In this document: positions 9,101-16,951 of the stretch, piece after piece
Layout of the letters: each line of letters starts with the position of its first letter
Position numbering within the stretch: the stretch's first letter is position 1
Assembly (NCBI RefSeq): GCF_009793335.1
Contig: NZ_WING01000001.1
Location: 5,146,001 to 5,210,000, forward strand
Source of the DNA: Actinomadura sp. J1-007
Lineage (GTDB): Bacteria > Actinomycetota > Actinomycetes > Streptosporangiales > Streptosporangiaceae
Direction of reading: 5' to 3'
DNA length: 64,000 nt
Made by a program: the position numbers and the translations under genes
The notes under the pieces: model-generated
Database searches by the model: none
What the model saw: only the letters and a program-made list of their open reading frames with translations
Told to the model about the DNA's origin: nothing

Positions 9101-11508
9101 AACCGCACCTGGTTGCGCAGGTTCGCCGCCCAGTACGCGCCGTCGCGCGGGGCGTCCGAACGCGGGTCCGCGAGCGCCGTGCCGTAGACGGGCACCTCGG
9201 GCGCCGAGGGCGGGAGGTCGCCCGCCGCCGCGGCGAGCCGGTCCAGCAGCGGCTCCATCTGCGGGCCGTGGAACGCCACGTCCGAATCGACCTTGCGGGC
9301 GGACAGGCCGTCGGCGCGCCACCGCTCGCGGATCTCCTCGATCGTCGCGGGGTCCCCGGAGATCACGGTCGAGCCGGTGGACGAGGCGACCGCGGCGGCG
9401 GCGCCGGGCCAGGGCGCGAGCCTGCGCTCGGCCTCGTCCGCCGGGAGGTTGACCATGGCCATCGCGCCCTGGCCCGCGACCTCGCGCAGCAGCACCGAGC
9501 GGCGGCAGACGAGCCGGGCGCCCCGCTCCAGGGTGAGCACGCCCGCGGTGACGGCGGCGGCGATCTCCCCGACCGAGTGGCCGAGCACCGCGGCCGGGCG
9601 GACGCCCGACGCCCGCCACACCGCCGCCAGCCCGACCTGCACCGCGAAGATCATCGGCTGGATCACGTCCACCGGCTGCGGCTCGTCGCTCAGGATCGTC
9701 GCGCGCGGCGACACCCCCATCTCCTCGACGAACACCGGCTCGATCGCGTCGATCACCTCGGCGAACGGCGCGCTCCCGGCGAGCAGCCCGCGCGCCATCC
9801 CGGTCCACTGCGAGCCGTGCCCGGAGAACACCCACACCAGGCCCTCGCCCGCGCCGGGCAGCACCGCGCCGGCCGCCGCCCTCGGGGCCTCGTCCGCGAC
9901 CTCCCGCAGCTTCGCGACCAGCTCGTCCCGGCCGTCCGCGACCACGGCGGCGCGTTCGGGGAGGTGGGCGCGGCGGTGCGCGAGGGTGTGGCCGACGTCG
10001 GCGAGCCGCAGCGCCGGGTCGCGTTCGAGGCGGTCCGCGAGCCGTCCGGCGTACTCCTGGACGGCCGCCGCGCTCGCGCCCGCCAGCGGGTACACGGCGA
10101 GGCCCGGCTCGCCGCCCGAGCCGCCCGCCGCGTCCCCGGCCGCCGCGTCCCCGGCCTCCGGCTCGTCGGCCGCCGCCGCCCCGGCCCGCGGCTCGTTCAC
10201 CCGCTCGGCCTCTTCGAGGATGACGTGCGCGATCGTCCCGCCGTAGCCGTACCCGGAGACGCCCGCGCGGCGCGGCCCGCCGCCGTCCGGGCCGGGCCAG
10301 GGGGTCGGCTTGGTGACGACCCGCAGCCCGGCGGTGTCCCACGGGATCGCGGGGTTCGGCGTGGTGAAGTTGAGGTTGGGTGGGATCTCGCGGTGGCCGA
10401 GCGCGAGCACCGTCTTGATGACCCCGGCCATCCCCGCGCCCGCTTCGAGGTGCCCGACGTTCGGCTTGACCGAGCCGATCAGCAGCGGGCGCTCCGGGTC
10501 CCGGCCGCGGCCGAACACCTCGCTCATCGCCTGCGCCTCAAGGGGGTCGCCGACGCGGGTGCCGGTGCCGTGCGCCTCCACGTACCCGACGGTCGCCGGG
10601 TCCACCCCGGCCGCCTCGTACGCGCGGCGCATCAGGTGCGCCTGCGCGTCGCCGTTCGGCGCCATGATCCCGTTGGTCTTGCCGTCCTGGTGCACCGCGC
10701 TGCCGCGCAGCACCGCGAGGACCCGGTCGCCGTCGCGGCGGGCGTCCGCGAGCCGCTTGAGGACGATCACGCCGCCGCCCTCGCCGCGCCCGTAGCCGTC
10801 GGCGTCCGCGTCGAACGACTTGCTGCGCCCGTCCGGGGACGTCGCGCCCGCCGCGTCCAGCACCAGCGACAGCCCCGGCGCCGCCATCACCAGCACGCCC
10901 CCGGCGAGCGCCACCGGGCACTCCCCGGCCTGGAGCGCCCGCACCGCGAGGTGGATCGCGACCAGCGACGACGAGCACGCGGTGTCGACGGCCATGCTCG
11001 GGCCGCGCAGGTCCAGCAGGTACGACACGCGGTTCGCGACCGCGCAGTACGCGCCGCCGACGCCCGTCCACGCCTCGATCCGCGGCAGGTCCTCCAGCAG
11101 CCGGCGGCCGTAGTCGTCTGAGCCGACGCCGACGAACACGCCCGCGTCCGTGCCGCCGAGGTCCGGCGGGCGGATCCCGGCGTGCTCCAGCGCCTCCCAG
11201 GACAGCTCCAGGACGATGCGCTGCTGCGGGTCCATGAGCGCGGCCTCGCGCGGGGTGATGCCGAAGAAGTCGGCGTCGAAGCCCCGCACGTCGTCGAGGA
11301 ACGCGCCCCGCTTCGTGACGTCCCTGACCGCCGCGGCGTGCTCGCGGCCCTGCGAGGCGTACCAGTCCCAGCGTCCCTCGGGGAGCTCCCCGATGCTGTC
11401 GCCGCCCGCGCGCAGGAAGTCCCAGAAGCCGTCCGGCGAGTCGAGGCCCCCGGCGAACCGGCAGGCCATTCCGATGATGGCGATGGGCTCGCGGTCGCGA
11501 GGGCTCAT
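6190..11508 (-). CDS. Iterative type I polyketide synthase, KS-AT-DH-KR-ACP
   Basis: I start at ATG 11508 (preceded by GAAAGAGGAACGCCG), not the upstream ATG 11541; the product is 1772 aa. KS is ~5-435, with Cys178 in DTACSSS, His313 in EAHGTGT and His353 in NVGHLEAG. AT is ~555-860, with GHSVGE (Ser645) and a VAFH motif fitting malonyl-CoA. DH/product-template-like region is ~930-1210, with the first motif DHPVREVEIIP (Glu at the usual Gly of HxxxGxxxxP) and Asp in LDAALSA. KR is ~1390-1570, with TGGLGVLG and AAYASGN. ACP is ~1690-1765, with MGVDSVM. This single-module order is that of bacterial 6-methylsalicylate, orsellinate and naphthoate synthases of the NcsB/MdpB/AziB type. There is no thioesterase. 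With KR and DH present, a partially reduced aromatic acid is expected; chain length cannot be read from sequence. Confidence 0.93.
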   Translation of the reverse strand: MSPRDREPIAIIGMACRFAGGLDSPDGFWDFLRAGGDSIGELPEGRWDWYASQGREHAAAVRDVTKRGAFLDDVRGFDADFFGITPREAALMDPQQRIVLELSWEALEHAGIRPPDLGGTDAGVFVGVGSDDYGRRLLEDLPRIEAWTGVGGAYCAVANRVSYLLDLRGPSMAVDTACSSSLVAIHLAVRALQAGECPVALAGGVLVMAAPGLSLVLDAAGATSPDGRSKSFDADADGYGRGEGGGVIVLKRLADARRDGDRVLAVLRGSAVHQDGKTNGIMAPNGDAQAHLMRRAYEAAGVDPATVGYVEAHGTGTRVGDPLEAQAMSEVFGRGRDPERPLLIGSVKPNVGHLEAGAGMAGVIKTVLALGHREIPPNLNFTTPNPAIPWDTAGLRVVTKPTPWPGPDGGGPRRAGVSGYGYGGTIAHVILEEAERVNEPRAGAAAADEPEAGDAAAGDAAGGSGGEPGLAVYPLAGASAAAVQEYAGRLADRLERDPALRLADVGHTLAHRRAHLPERAAVVADGRDELVAKLREVADEAPRAAAGAVLPGAGEGLVWVFSGHGSQWTGMARGLLAGSAPFAEVIDAIEPVFVEEMGVSPRATILSDEPQPVDVIQPMIFAVQVGLAAVWRASGVRPAAVLGHSVGEIAAAVTAGVLTLERGARLVCRRSVLLREVAGQGAMAMVNLPADEAERRLAPWPGAAAAVASSTGSTVISGDPATIEEIRERWRADGLSARKVDSDVAFHGPQMEPLLDRLAAAAGDLPPSAPEVPVYGTALADPRSDAPRDGAYWAANLRNQVRFAGAVRAAAEDGYRLFVEVSPHPVVEHSINETLDDLGVGDAFATHSLRRKRREREELLSGLGLLWCHGAEVDWTALWRNGALADLPATAWQRERHWAEEPAARAGHVEQHDVDSHTLLGGRTSVNGTTPAQVWRTHLDRDSRPYPGDHPVREVEIIPAAVLLDSFLTAATSTGPWPDLTDVALRVPVSVASPRDLQIVLQDGTVRLSSRIVDAGGGGTGPGDGEGWVTHTTAAIEPRTDPRAAPRVSMGPNNVELLPGYVIDRLASLGVAAMGFPWEVERIRVGEGSFAATIRADRESDDPPATWAPVLDAALSAASVAFTGPPILRMPAHIHRVTLAEAPPARAHVTVRVVDDDTVDVEITDLDGTVVGRLSRLRYGALDSDAGAVTNPRRLVHAMAWTPLEREPSNASSTDGTGPSMTLVGPDSALLGRLTERLGEAGVPHRAVAVPADLDDDELESGRIVLVVPAPAPAGGSVEGVGEAAADGAWLLASTAQRLAGAGLASPARLWCVTQDVRESAGERTLGHGPLWGLGRIIGGEHPEFWGGVVDIGRSPRDVPGLLDVVRGVRGEDVVVVRDGAPSVPRLRRLDGDPVRQPVLCEPDGTYLVTGGLGVLGLEVAKWLAGRGARRLVLAGRSAPPPRDLWDGLTDPRRLAQVDAIRSLERLGVTVVTVALDVADGEAAAKALSPSALGLPPIRGVVHAAGVLADQPLRALDEETLRGVLRPKVDGAMVLHSLFPPGSVDFFVLFSSSGQLLGLPGQAAYASGNAFLDALAAHRRAAGDTAASSLAWTSWRGLGMSTSSAAIDAELNARGTGDITLTEAFDSWELAERYGLGYAAVLRTIPLEAGERRAPLLSELPADTPAESTGGTEPAPTPWVGLDLPELRVYLTQEIQRQVATETKLAAAEVDPRRPLVEMGVDSVMTVRIRRGLERRFRLPLSATLFWDRPTIDAVAALLAERIDGGESALAG

Positions 11509-11597
11509 CGGCGTTCCTCTTTCGCTCATGTTCACGAACACTCACAGGGGCACGGCAGGGACGGCTCGACACTGGCTTGAGGGACCAGGCGGCGGGG

Positions 11598-12350
11598 TCA
11601 GCGGCCTCCGGCGGTGTGCACGACCTCGCCGTTGACGTTGCCGTTGGCGGCCGACCCGAGGAAGACGACCAGCCGGGCGACGTCGTCGGCGGTGCTGAGC
11701 CGCCCGCTCGGCGTCTCCTCCGCGGCCTTCGCCAGCAGCTCCGGGTCCACGGCCTCCAGGCTCTCGGTGAGCGTGCCGCCGGGGGCGACGACGTTGGCGA
11801 GCACGCCGTCGCGCGTCCACATCAGCGACCGCGCGAAGCCGTGCAGCGCCGCCTTCGCCGCGCTGTAGAACTCCGAGTTCGGGTTGCCGTACGCGGCGGT
11901 GACCGAGGACAGCAGGACGATCCGCCCCCAGCCGCGCTCGCGCATCCCGCCGAGCGCCTCCCGCACCGTCCACAGGTGCCCCTCGACGTTCTCGCGGAAC
12001 AGCCCGAGCCAGTGGTCCATGTCCTGGTTTTGGAACGGGGGCGCGTCCTCGGGGTTCACCCACGTCCAGGTCTGGGCGTTCGCCACGACGACGTCGACGC
12101 CGCCCCAGCGATCCTCGACCGAGCGGACCGTCCGCCGGATCGAGTCCGGGTCGGCGAGGTCGTAGCGCAGCGCGCACGCCCGCGCGTCCCCGCCGAGCTC
12201 CTCCACGACGCGCTTCGCCGCCGTGTCGGACGTGTGGTAGGTGACGGCGACCTTCGCGCCCTCCGCCGCGAACGCCCGCGCCGTCGCCCGGCCGATGCCG
12301 CGCGTCGCGCCGGTGACGAGCACCCGCCGTCCCGCCAGGCCGAGATCCAT
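11598..12350 (-). CDS. SDR-family NAD(P)-dependent oxidoreductase
   Basis: ATG 12350 is preceded by GGAGGGG; 250 aa, the classical SDR length. The cofactor motif TGATRGIG is at ~13-20, VVANAQTW takes the place of NNAG, and the catalytic Ser (LLSSVTAAYG) and YxxxK (YSAAK) are intact. It is first gene of the minus-strand unit SDR-PKS-ligase, 89 nt ahead of the PKS, and divergent from the TenA-like gene. A ketoreductase or dehydrogenase acting on the aromatic acid or a later intermediate is likely; the substrate is unknown. Confidence 0.85.
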   Translation of the reverse strand: MDLGLAGRRVLVTGATRGIGRATARAFAAEGAKVAVTYHTSDTAAKRVVEELGGDARACALRYDLADPDSIRRTVRSVEDRWGGVDVVVANAQTWTWVNPEDAPPFQNQDMDHWLGLFRENVEGHLWTVREALGGMRERGWGRIVLLSSVTAAYGNPNSEFYSAAKAALHGFARSLMWTRDGVLANVVAPGGTLTESLEAVDPELLAKAAEETPSGRLSTADDVARLVVFLGSAANGNVNGEVVHTAGGR

Positions 12351-12450
12351 CGCAACCCCTCCTCGCTCGCCGGGGCCCGGCGGCGTTCGCCGGAGCCCAG
12401 CGGCAATCTGCGCCAGCGCCCTCGAAACCCGCTTGGACGCCGCGTGGTGG

Positions 12451-12468
12451 TTCAAGGGCGCGTTGAGC
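12451..12468. promoter_or_regulatory. Candidate operator, TCAA-N7-TTGA type (site A)
   Basis: TTCAAG-GGCGCG-TTGAGC lies in the 191-nt region between the divergent SDR and TenA-like genes. The same half-sites with identical spacing form a perfect palindrome before the halogenase (34824-34842), with a weaker copy at 24667-24685. A shared pathway regulator could act here, but none is identified. Confidence 0.35.
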
Positions 12469-12541
12469 GGCGGTCCGTAGCGTCCGCGCCAGGAGCCCGG
12501 CCCGGACCCGGTCCCGGGTCCGGAACCGACGGAGGAGAGCG

Positions 12542-13210
12542 ATGCTGCGCGACGAGCTGAAGGAGATACGCGACCCGGTGCTGCGGAAGGTGCAGGACCA
12601 TCCGTTCTGGGCGGGCCTGCGGGACGGGACGCTGCCGCCCGAGGCGCTCGCGTTCTTCGTCCAGCAGGACACCGGGCACCTGCTGCCCGCGTACGCCCGG
12701 GCCCTGGCCCGCTGCGCGGCGGCCGCGCCCGACGACGCCGACACCGCGCTGCTCGGCCAGTCGATCGTCGGCACCCTCGACGCCCGCGACAAGCTGCGCC
12801 GCGCGTACGCGGACCTCGCGAGCGAGCTGGGCGCGCCCGCGCTCGGCGAGCAGCTCCCGATCGACCCGGCGACGCACGCGCACGCGTCGTTCTTCACCGC
12901 CGCGTCGGCGCGCTCGTTCCACGACGGGCTCGGCGCGCTGCTGCCGATGGTGTGGTTCAACGCCGAGGTGTCGGACGGCCTGAGGGACGGCGTCCGGCCC
13001 GGCTCCCGGTACGCGCCGTGGATCGAGGTCTACCACCCGGGCGAGTCGTACGGGTACGCCGTCAGCGCGTTCCTCGACATGGTGGACCGGGCGGCGGAGA
13101 CGGCCTCCGAACGGGGGCGTCGCGCGATCGTCGAACAGTTCTCCATCAGCGTCCGTTACGAATGGGCCTTCGCCGACTGCTGCCTTCACCAGCCCTCGTG
13201 GCCGGTCTGA
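12542..13210 (+). CDS. TenA/PqqC-like (haem-oxygenase-fold) protein
   Basis: ATG 12542 follows GGAGGAGA; 222 aa, normal TenA length. Hallmarks include HPFWAGLRDGTL, QQDT (Asp43), LLPMVWFNAEV, YAPWIEVYHPGESY and a C-terminal SVRYEWAFAD with the conserved Glu. At the thiaminase II nucleophile position (normally LLPCxW) this protein has Met136, and the Tyr after the QQD motif is also missing. It is therefore unlikely to hydrolyse thiamin-type substrates. Some proteins of this fold are diiron oxygenases or cofactor-free oxidases in biosynthetic clusters. Its place as first gene of the plus-strand unit with a P450 and a monooxygenase suggests a tailoring role, which is inference. Confidence 0.75.
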   Translation: MLRDELKEIRDPVLRKVQDHPFWAGLRDGTLPPEALAFFVQQDTGHLLPAYARALARCAAAAPDDADTALLGQSIVGTLDARDKLRRAYADLASELGAPALGEQLPIDPATHAHASFFTAASARSFHDGLGALLPMVWFNAEVSDGLRDGVRPGSRYAPWIEVYHPGESYGYAVSAFLDMVDRAAETASERGRRAIVEQFSISVRYEWAFADCCLHQPSWPV

Positions 13211-13236
13211 ACGATCCCGGACGAGAGAGGTCTTCC

Positions 13237-14447
13237 ATGAGCGCCGACACCAGCGCCGACACGCCGATTCCCTACCCGTTCGAGTGGACCCCGGTGATGG
13301 AGGTCCCCGAGAAGCTGCGCGGCCTGCGCGAGCGCGCGCAGGTGGACGTGCGGCTGCCGTCCGGCGACACCGCGGTGATGGTGACCCGCTACAAGGACGT
13401 GCGCAGCCTGTTCGCCGACGCGCGGCTGAGCAAGAACATCGCCCGGCCCGGCATGGCGCGGGTCTCGGCCGACAATGACCTGTTCGTCGACCCGAAGATC
13501 GACGGCGACCCGCCGCACCACACCGCCATGCGCGGCCTGGTGACCCGGGCGTTCACCGCGCGCCGGATCGAGCTGCTGCGCCCGTTCGCCCAGTCGGTCA
13601 CCGACGAGCTGCTGGACGCGATGGCGGACGGCCCGAAGCCCGCCGAGCTGAACGAGGCGCTCGCGTTCCCGCTGCCGATCCTCGTGATCTGCAAGCTGCT
13701 CGGCGTCCCGCCGGAGGACCGCGACAAGTTCCGCCGCCTCGTGGACGGCTTCCTGTCGGTCACCAAGCTGCCGCCCGCCGAGGTGGAGGAGTGCCGCAAG
13801 GGCCTGTGGGCCTACCTCGCCGACCTCATCGCGACCAAGCGGAAGAACCCGGCGACGACCTGATCGGCAGCCTGATCAAGGTGCGCGACGAGGACGAGAA
13901 CCGGCTGTCGGACTACGAGCTGCACCACTGGACGCAGAGCCTGCTCATCGCCGGCTACGTCACCACCGCCAGCCAGATCGGCACCGGCACCGCCGTCCTG
14001 CTGCACCGCCGCGACCTGGTCGAGCAGGTGAAGGCCGACCCGGAGCTCGTGCCGTCCACGGTGGAGGAACTGCTCCGCACGCAGATCATGGGCTCGTCCA
14101 TCGGCACGCTCCGCTACGCCCTCACCGACATCGAGCTGTCGGACGGCTCGGTCATCAAGGAGGGCACGAGCGTCCTGCTGTCGGAGGAGTCCGCCAACAT
14201 GGACGAGACGGTGTTCGACGACCCGTTCACCATCGACATCCACCGCAAGGAGAACCACCACATGACGTTCGGCGCGGGCATCCACTACTGCGTGGGCGCC
14301 GCGCTGGCCCGGATGGAGCTCCAGGTCGCGACCGAGACCCTGCTGCGCCGCTTCCCCGACATCCGCCTCGCCGTCCCCGCCCGCGACCTGCCGCGCGGTC
14401 TCGGCGGCTTCATGGAGGGCTTCACCGCCATCCCGGTCACCTGGTAG
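13237..14447 (+). CDS. Cytochrome P450, frameshifted as read
   Basis: ATG 13237 follows GAGAGAGG. The first frame gives a standard P450 N-terminus (PYPFEWTPVM; DGDPPHHTAMRGLVTRAFT) to about 13850. The frame one base away carries the rest: LLIAGYVTTAS I-helix, EELLRTQ (K-helix ExxR region) and haem motif FGAGIHYCVGAALARMEL, ending PVTW at 14447. One extra C in the CCC at 13848-13850 joins them into a 403-aa protein with no lost residues, so a sequencing deletion is more likely than decay. The acidic residue of the I-helix (A/G-Gx-E/D-T) is Val here. The gene starts 26 nt after the TenA-like gene and should hydroxylate or couple a pathway intermediate. Confidence 0.8.
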
Positions 14448-14462
14448 GCGTCCGCCTCCGGC

Positions 14463-14484
14463 CCCCGGCGCGCCGCCGCCGGGG
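14463..14484. terminator. Hairpin after the P450 gene
   Basis: Eight-bp stem CCCCGGCG / CGCCGGGG with a 6-nt loop, 15 nt past the P450 stop. It may only attenuate, because the monooxygenase follows on the same strand. Confidence 0.4.
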
Positions 14485-14543
14485 CTTCCCCATCCCGTCC
14501 GCATGCCCGAAACTGAGCCCTTCGCCGTTCCTAGGAGGCGTTC

Positions 14544-15679
14544 ATGGCGCGTACGGCACTGGTCGTCGGCGGCGGCGTGGCGGGACCGGCCACCGCGCTC
14601 GCGCTCCACCGCGCGGGCATCGACGCGACCGTCCACGAGGCGTACGCCGCCCCGTCCGACGGCGTGGGCGTCACCCTGTCGATCGCGCCGAACGGGCTGT
14701 CCGCACTGGAGATCGTCGGCGCGGCCGACGCCGTCCGCGCGATCGGGCAGCCCATCACGCGGGCGGTCATGCACGACGGCCGCGGCAGGACGATCGGGAC
14801 GTTCCCCGGCCTGCGCGGCCTGCCGCCCAGCCTGGCGCTCTGGCGCGACGACCTGTGCCGCGCCCTGCGCGAACGTGCCGCCGGCCAGGGCATCGAGACC
14901 CGCTTCGGCGAACGCCTGGTCGGCGCCGAGGAGGACCCGGACGGCGTCACCGCCCTGTTCGCCGACGGCACCACCGCACGCGCCGACATCCTCGTCGGAG
15001 CCGACGGCATCGGCTCCACCGTCCGCACGCTCATCGACCCCGCCGCGCCCGGCCCCCAAGCCACCCGGCTCCTCAACTTCGGCGCCGCCGCCGACGTGAC
15101 GCTGCCCGCCGACCCCAGCACGATGTTCTTCGCGTTCGGCAAGCGCGGCTTCCTCGGCTACTGGGCACAACCGGACGGCCGTACGGCATGGTTCGCGAAC
15201 GTCCCGCACGCCGCGATGACCTCCGCCGAAGCCCGCGAAACCCCCGAGCCGAATGGTTGGACCGACTCCGCGACATCTACTCCGACGAGATCCCAGCCGC
15301 GAAGATCCTCACCGCCACCGACCCCGAGGCGCTCACCGTCCTCGGCTCCATGCAGGACATGCCGAAGGTGCCGCGCTGGCACCGGGGCCGCATGGTCCTC
15401 GTCGGCGACTCCGCGCACGCCCCGTCCTCGTCCTCAGGCCAGGGCGCGTCCATGGCCGTCGAGAGCGCCGTCGAACTGGCCCGCTGCCTCCGCGACATCC
15501 CCGCCCCGGAGGCCGCGTTCACCGCCTACGAACGCCTCCGCCGCGCCCGCGTGGAGAAGGTCATCGACCGCGGCGCCAAGGCCAACACCACCAAGACACT
15601 GGGCCCGTTCGCCAAGACCATGATGCGGCTGACCCTCCCCATCCTCACCCGCACCCTCCTCAACCCGAACGAACCCTAG
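14544..15679 (+). CDS. FAD-dependent monooxygenase (PHBH/TetX-like), frameshifted as read
   Basis: ATG 14544 follows TAGGAGG. It begins with the GxGxxG dinucleotide fold (LVVGGGVAGPATALALHRAG) and has the DG-like motif ADILVGADGIGSTVR. At 15241-15245 (five C) the frame breaks. Adding one C restores RAEWLDRLRDIYSDEI and the second FAD motif RMVLVGDSAHAPSSSSGQG, ending LLNPNEP at 15679, for 378 aa in total. The repaired protein is complete and normal in length. It is a class A flavin hydroxylase, probably acting on the aromatic polyketide. The 3' end and its flank reappear in degraded form at 16457-16577. Confidence 0.8.
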
Positions 15680-16248
15680 GCCCGAACAACGCCACACCAT
15701 CAACTGGAAAGCCCCAGCCCCCTGACCCGCCGCAGAACCCTCCGCAACCGCGCCGGGCCGCGCTGGTGGGACCGTCGTTCTCGTGAACGAGTCCTGGGAT
15801 TTCAGGATCGTGCATCACATCGTCAGCAAGGGTTCCCGGCCCCCGAACACGAACCGACAGCCGATCGCTGACCAGCGCCCGGGCCAGCATGCAAACGACG
15901 GCAAGGCGAAGTGCGACCAGACAGGCGACGACGAGCCCACCCACCCCCACGGCCAGACGGGACCACCGTCCCAACCGGCCGATACCTCGTTAGACCGCGT
16001 TGCGATACGTGCAGCTCGGCCGGCCCCTGCGGCGAGTCGCCGAACCCGCCAGGCAGCGACCGCGCACCCCTGGCCCGGCCCGTACGCGAGGCGCACCCGC
16101 GTCCCGACAACGGCCGCACGCCTCCAACCACCACCGCGACCACCCCGCACCCAACGGCCAGCCCCCCCGCCAGCCGCGCCCCCAACCTCCCAGCACAAAC
16201 ACCTAGTCCCAGGGACCACCTGAGAGAGAACCTCTCCCTGCTGCCCGA
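15680..16248. other. Intergenic, no well-supported gene
   Basis: A minus-strand frame (15660-15974, TTG start) would encode a short protein with one hydrophobic segment (LAVGVGGLVVACLVALRLAVV). It has no convincing ribosome site and overlaps the monooxygenase end. I leave it as possible only. No RNA gene is seen. Confidence 0.35.
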
Positions 16249-16430
16249 TCAGGCGTTCCTCGCCACCCGCAGCAACTCGCCGACCTGCCGACGACTCAGC
16301 ACCAGCTTGGGCCCCTCGGGTCCTTGCTGTCCCGCACTCCAACGGACCCATGCAGGACGGCCAACTCCACGCACTCTTTGCCTGACGTGTCGCTGTAGCT
16401 GCTTCTACGCCAGTGAACCTCGTCGCTCAT
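16249..16430 (-). pseudogene. DUF397 protein, copy 1, frameshifted as read
   Basis: ATG 16430 opens a classic DUF397 start (HWRRSSYSDTSGKECVELA, then VGVRDSKDPRGP). The frame then runs into a stop. Adding one C at 16309-16311 (coding GGGCCC to GGGCCCC) continues as KLVLSRRQVGELLRVARNA to a TGA at 16249, giving the normal ~60 aa. DUF397 proteins pair with XRE regulators in actinomycetes. This copy is 0.5 kb from the second, linked copy. Confidence 0.7.
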
Positions 16431-16456
16431 GACCACCTCTCAAATGCCAAGATTGT

Positions 16457-16577
16457 GGGCCGTTCGCCAAGACGGTGATGCTGCCGCTGGCCCGCCTCAC
16501 CTCACCCCACCCGCCCCTTGACTCTGAACGGATCCTCGGCCCCAGGCAACGCCACGCCAACGAGTGGAACGACCCCA
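16457..16577 (+). repeat. Degraded copy of the monooxygenase 3' end and flank (matches 15601-15715)
   Basis: GGGCCGTTCGCCAAGACGG here parallels the coding sequence for GPFAKT at 15601-15620. The similarity continues past the stop codon (CAACGCCACGCCAACGAGTGG versus CAACGCCACACCATCAACTGG, read with gaps). It is a partial duplication or relic of a paralogous gene. Confidence 0.55.
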
Positions 16578-16595
16578 TTCGCTGAACCGAGCCCG

Positions 16596-16650
16596 GGCCA
16601 GGTCAGGCGTGCAGGATGCTTCGGAGGGCGTCTTCCAGCGCGGTGACCAT
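16596..16650 (-). repeat. Relic of an aromatic-hydroxylase C-terminus (matches 23039-23090)
   Basis: Read on the minus strand this encodes ...ALEDALRSILHA-stop, close to the ALADALHRILHA-stop end of the hydroxylase at 23045-24625. A 21-nt block starting at 16599 is identical to 23041-23061. Orientation is the same at both places. Confidence 0.6.
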
Positions 16651-16668
16651 AGAGAACAGACATGGGAA

Positions 16669-16692
16669 GGGCCTCCGCCGGAACGGAGGCCC
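16669..16692. terminator. Hairpin downstream of the XRE/DUF397 unit
   Basis: Nine-bp perfect stem GGGCCTCCG / CGGAGGCCC with loop CCGGAA, 80 nt beyond the DUF397 copy 2 stop on the minus strand. Confidence 0.65.
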
Positions 16693-16772
16693 TGGCCGTC
16701 TTGTCACGCGCTCCGCGTCAGCGAGTACGTGCTAGACGACCGCTAGAGGGAGTCTCTCCCTGCTTCCCGTTA

Positions 16773-16949
16773 CTAGGCGTTCCTCGCCGCCGGAGCAGCT
16801 CCCGAGCTGCCGACGACTCAGCACCAGCTTGGGCCCTTCGGGTCCTTGCTGTCCCGCACTCCAACGGAGCTGTTCAGGTCGGCCAGCTCAATGCACTCTT
16901 TGCCTGACGTGTCACTACGGCTGGACTTGCGCCACTTCACGTCGTCCAT
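16773..16949 (-). pseudogene. DUF397 protein, copy 2, partner of the XRE regulator, with several frameshifts as read
   Basis: ATG 16949 lies 2 nt after the XRE stop, the standard coupled arrangement. It reads MDDVKWRKSSRSDTSGKECIELADLNSSVGVRDSKDPKGP and then breaks at the same base as copy 1 (16831-16833). Aligned to copy 1 it lacks two further bases, at 16801-16803 (GGG for expected GGGG in coding sense) and about 16790-16791 (GG for GGG). With all three restored it ends LGELLRxARNA at TAG 16773. Every missing base is a G or C in a run. Confidence 0.65.
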
Positions 16950-16951
16950 AT

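Noticed and set aside
4532..11121. Very long open frames on both strands overlapping the PKS and ligase
   Set aside because: They are by-products of extreme third-position G/C bias; their translations are Arg/Pro/Gly low-complexity, whereas the chosen frames carry all domain motifs.
12542..13210. Annotation as thiaminase II (thiamin salvage)
   Set aside because: The catalytic Cys and a key Tyr are missing, and no thiamin genes or riboswitch are nearby.
15660..15974. Minus-strand membrane-peptide gene
   Set aside because: TTG start without ribosome site and overlap with the monooxygenase end; retained only as a remark.
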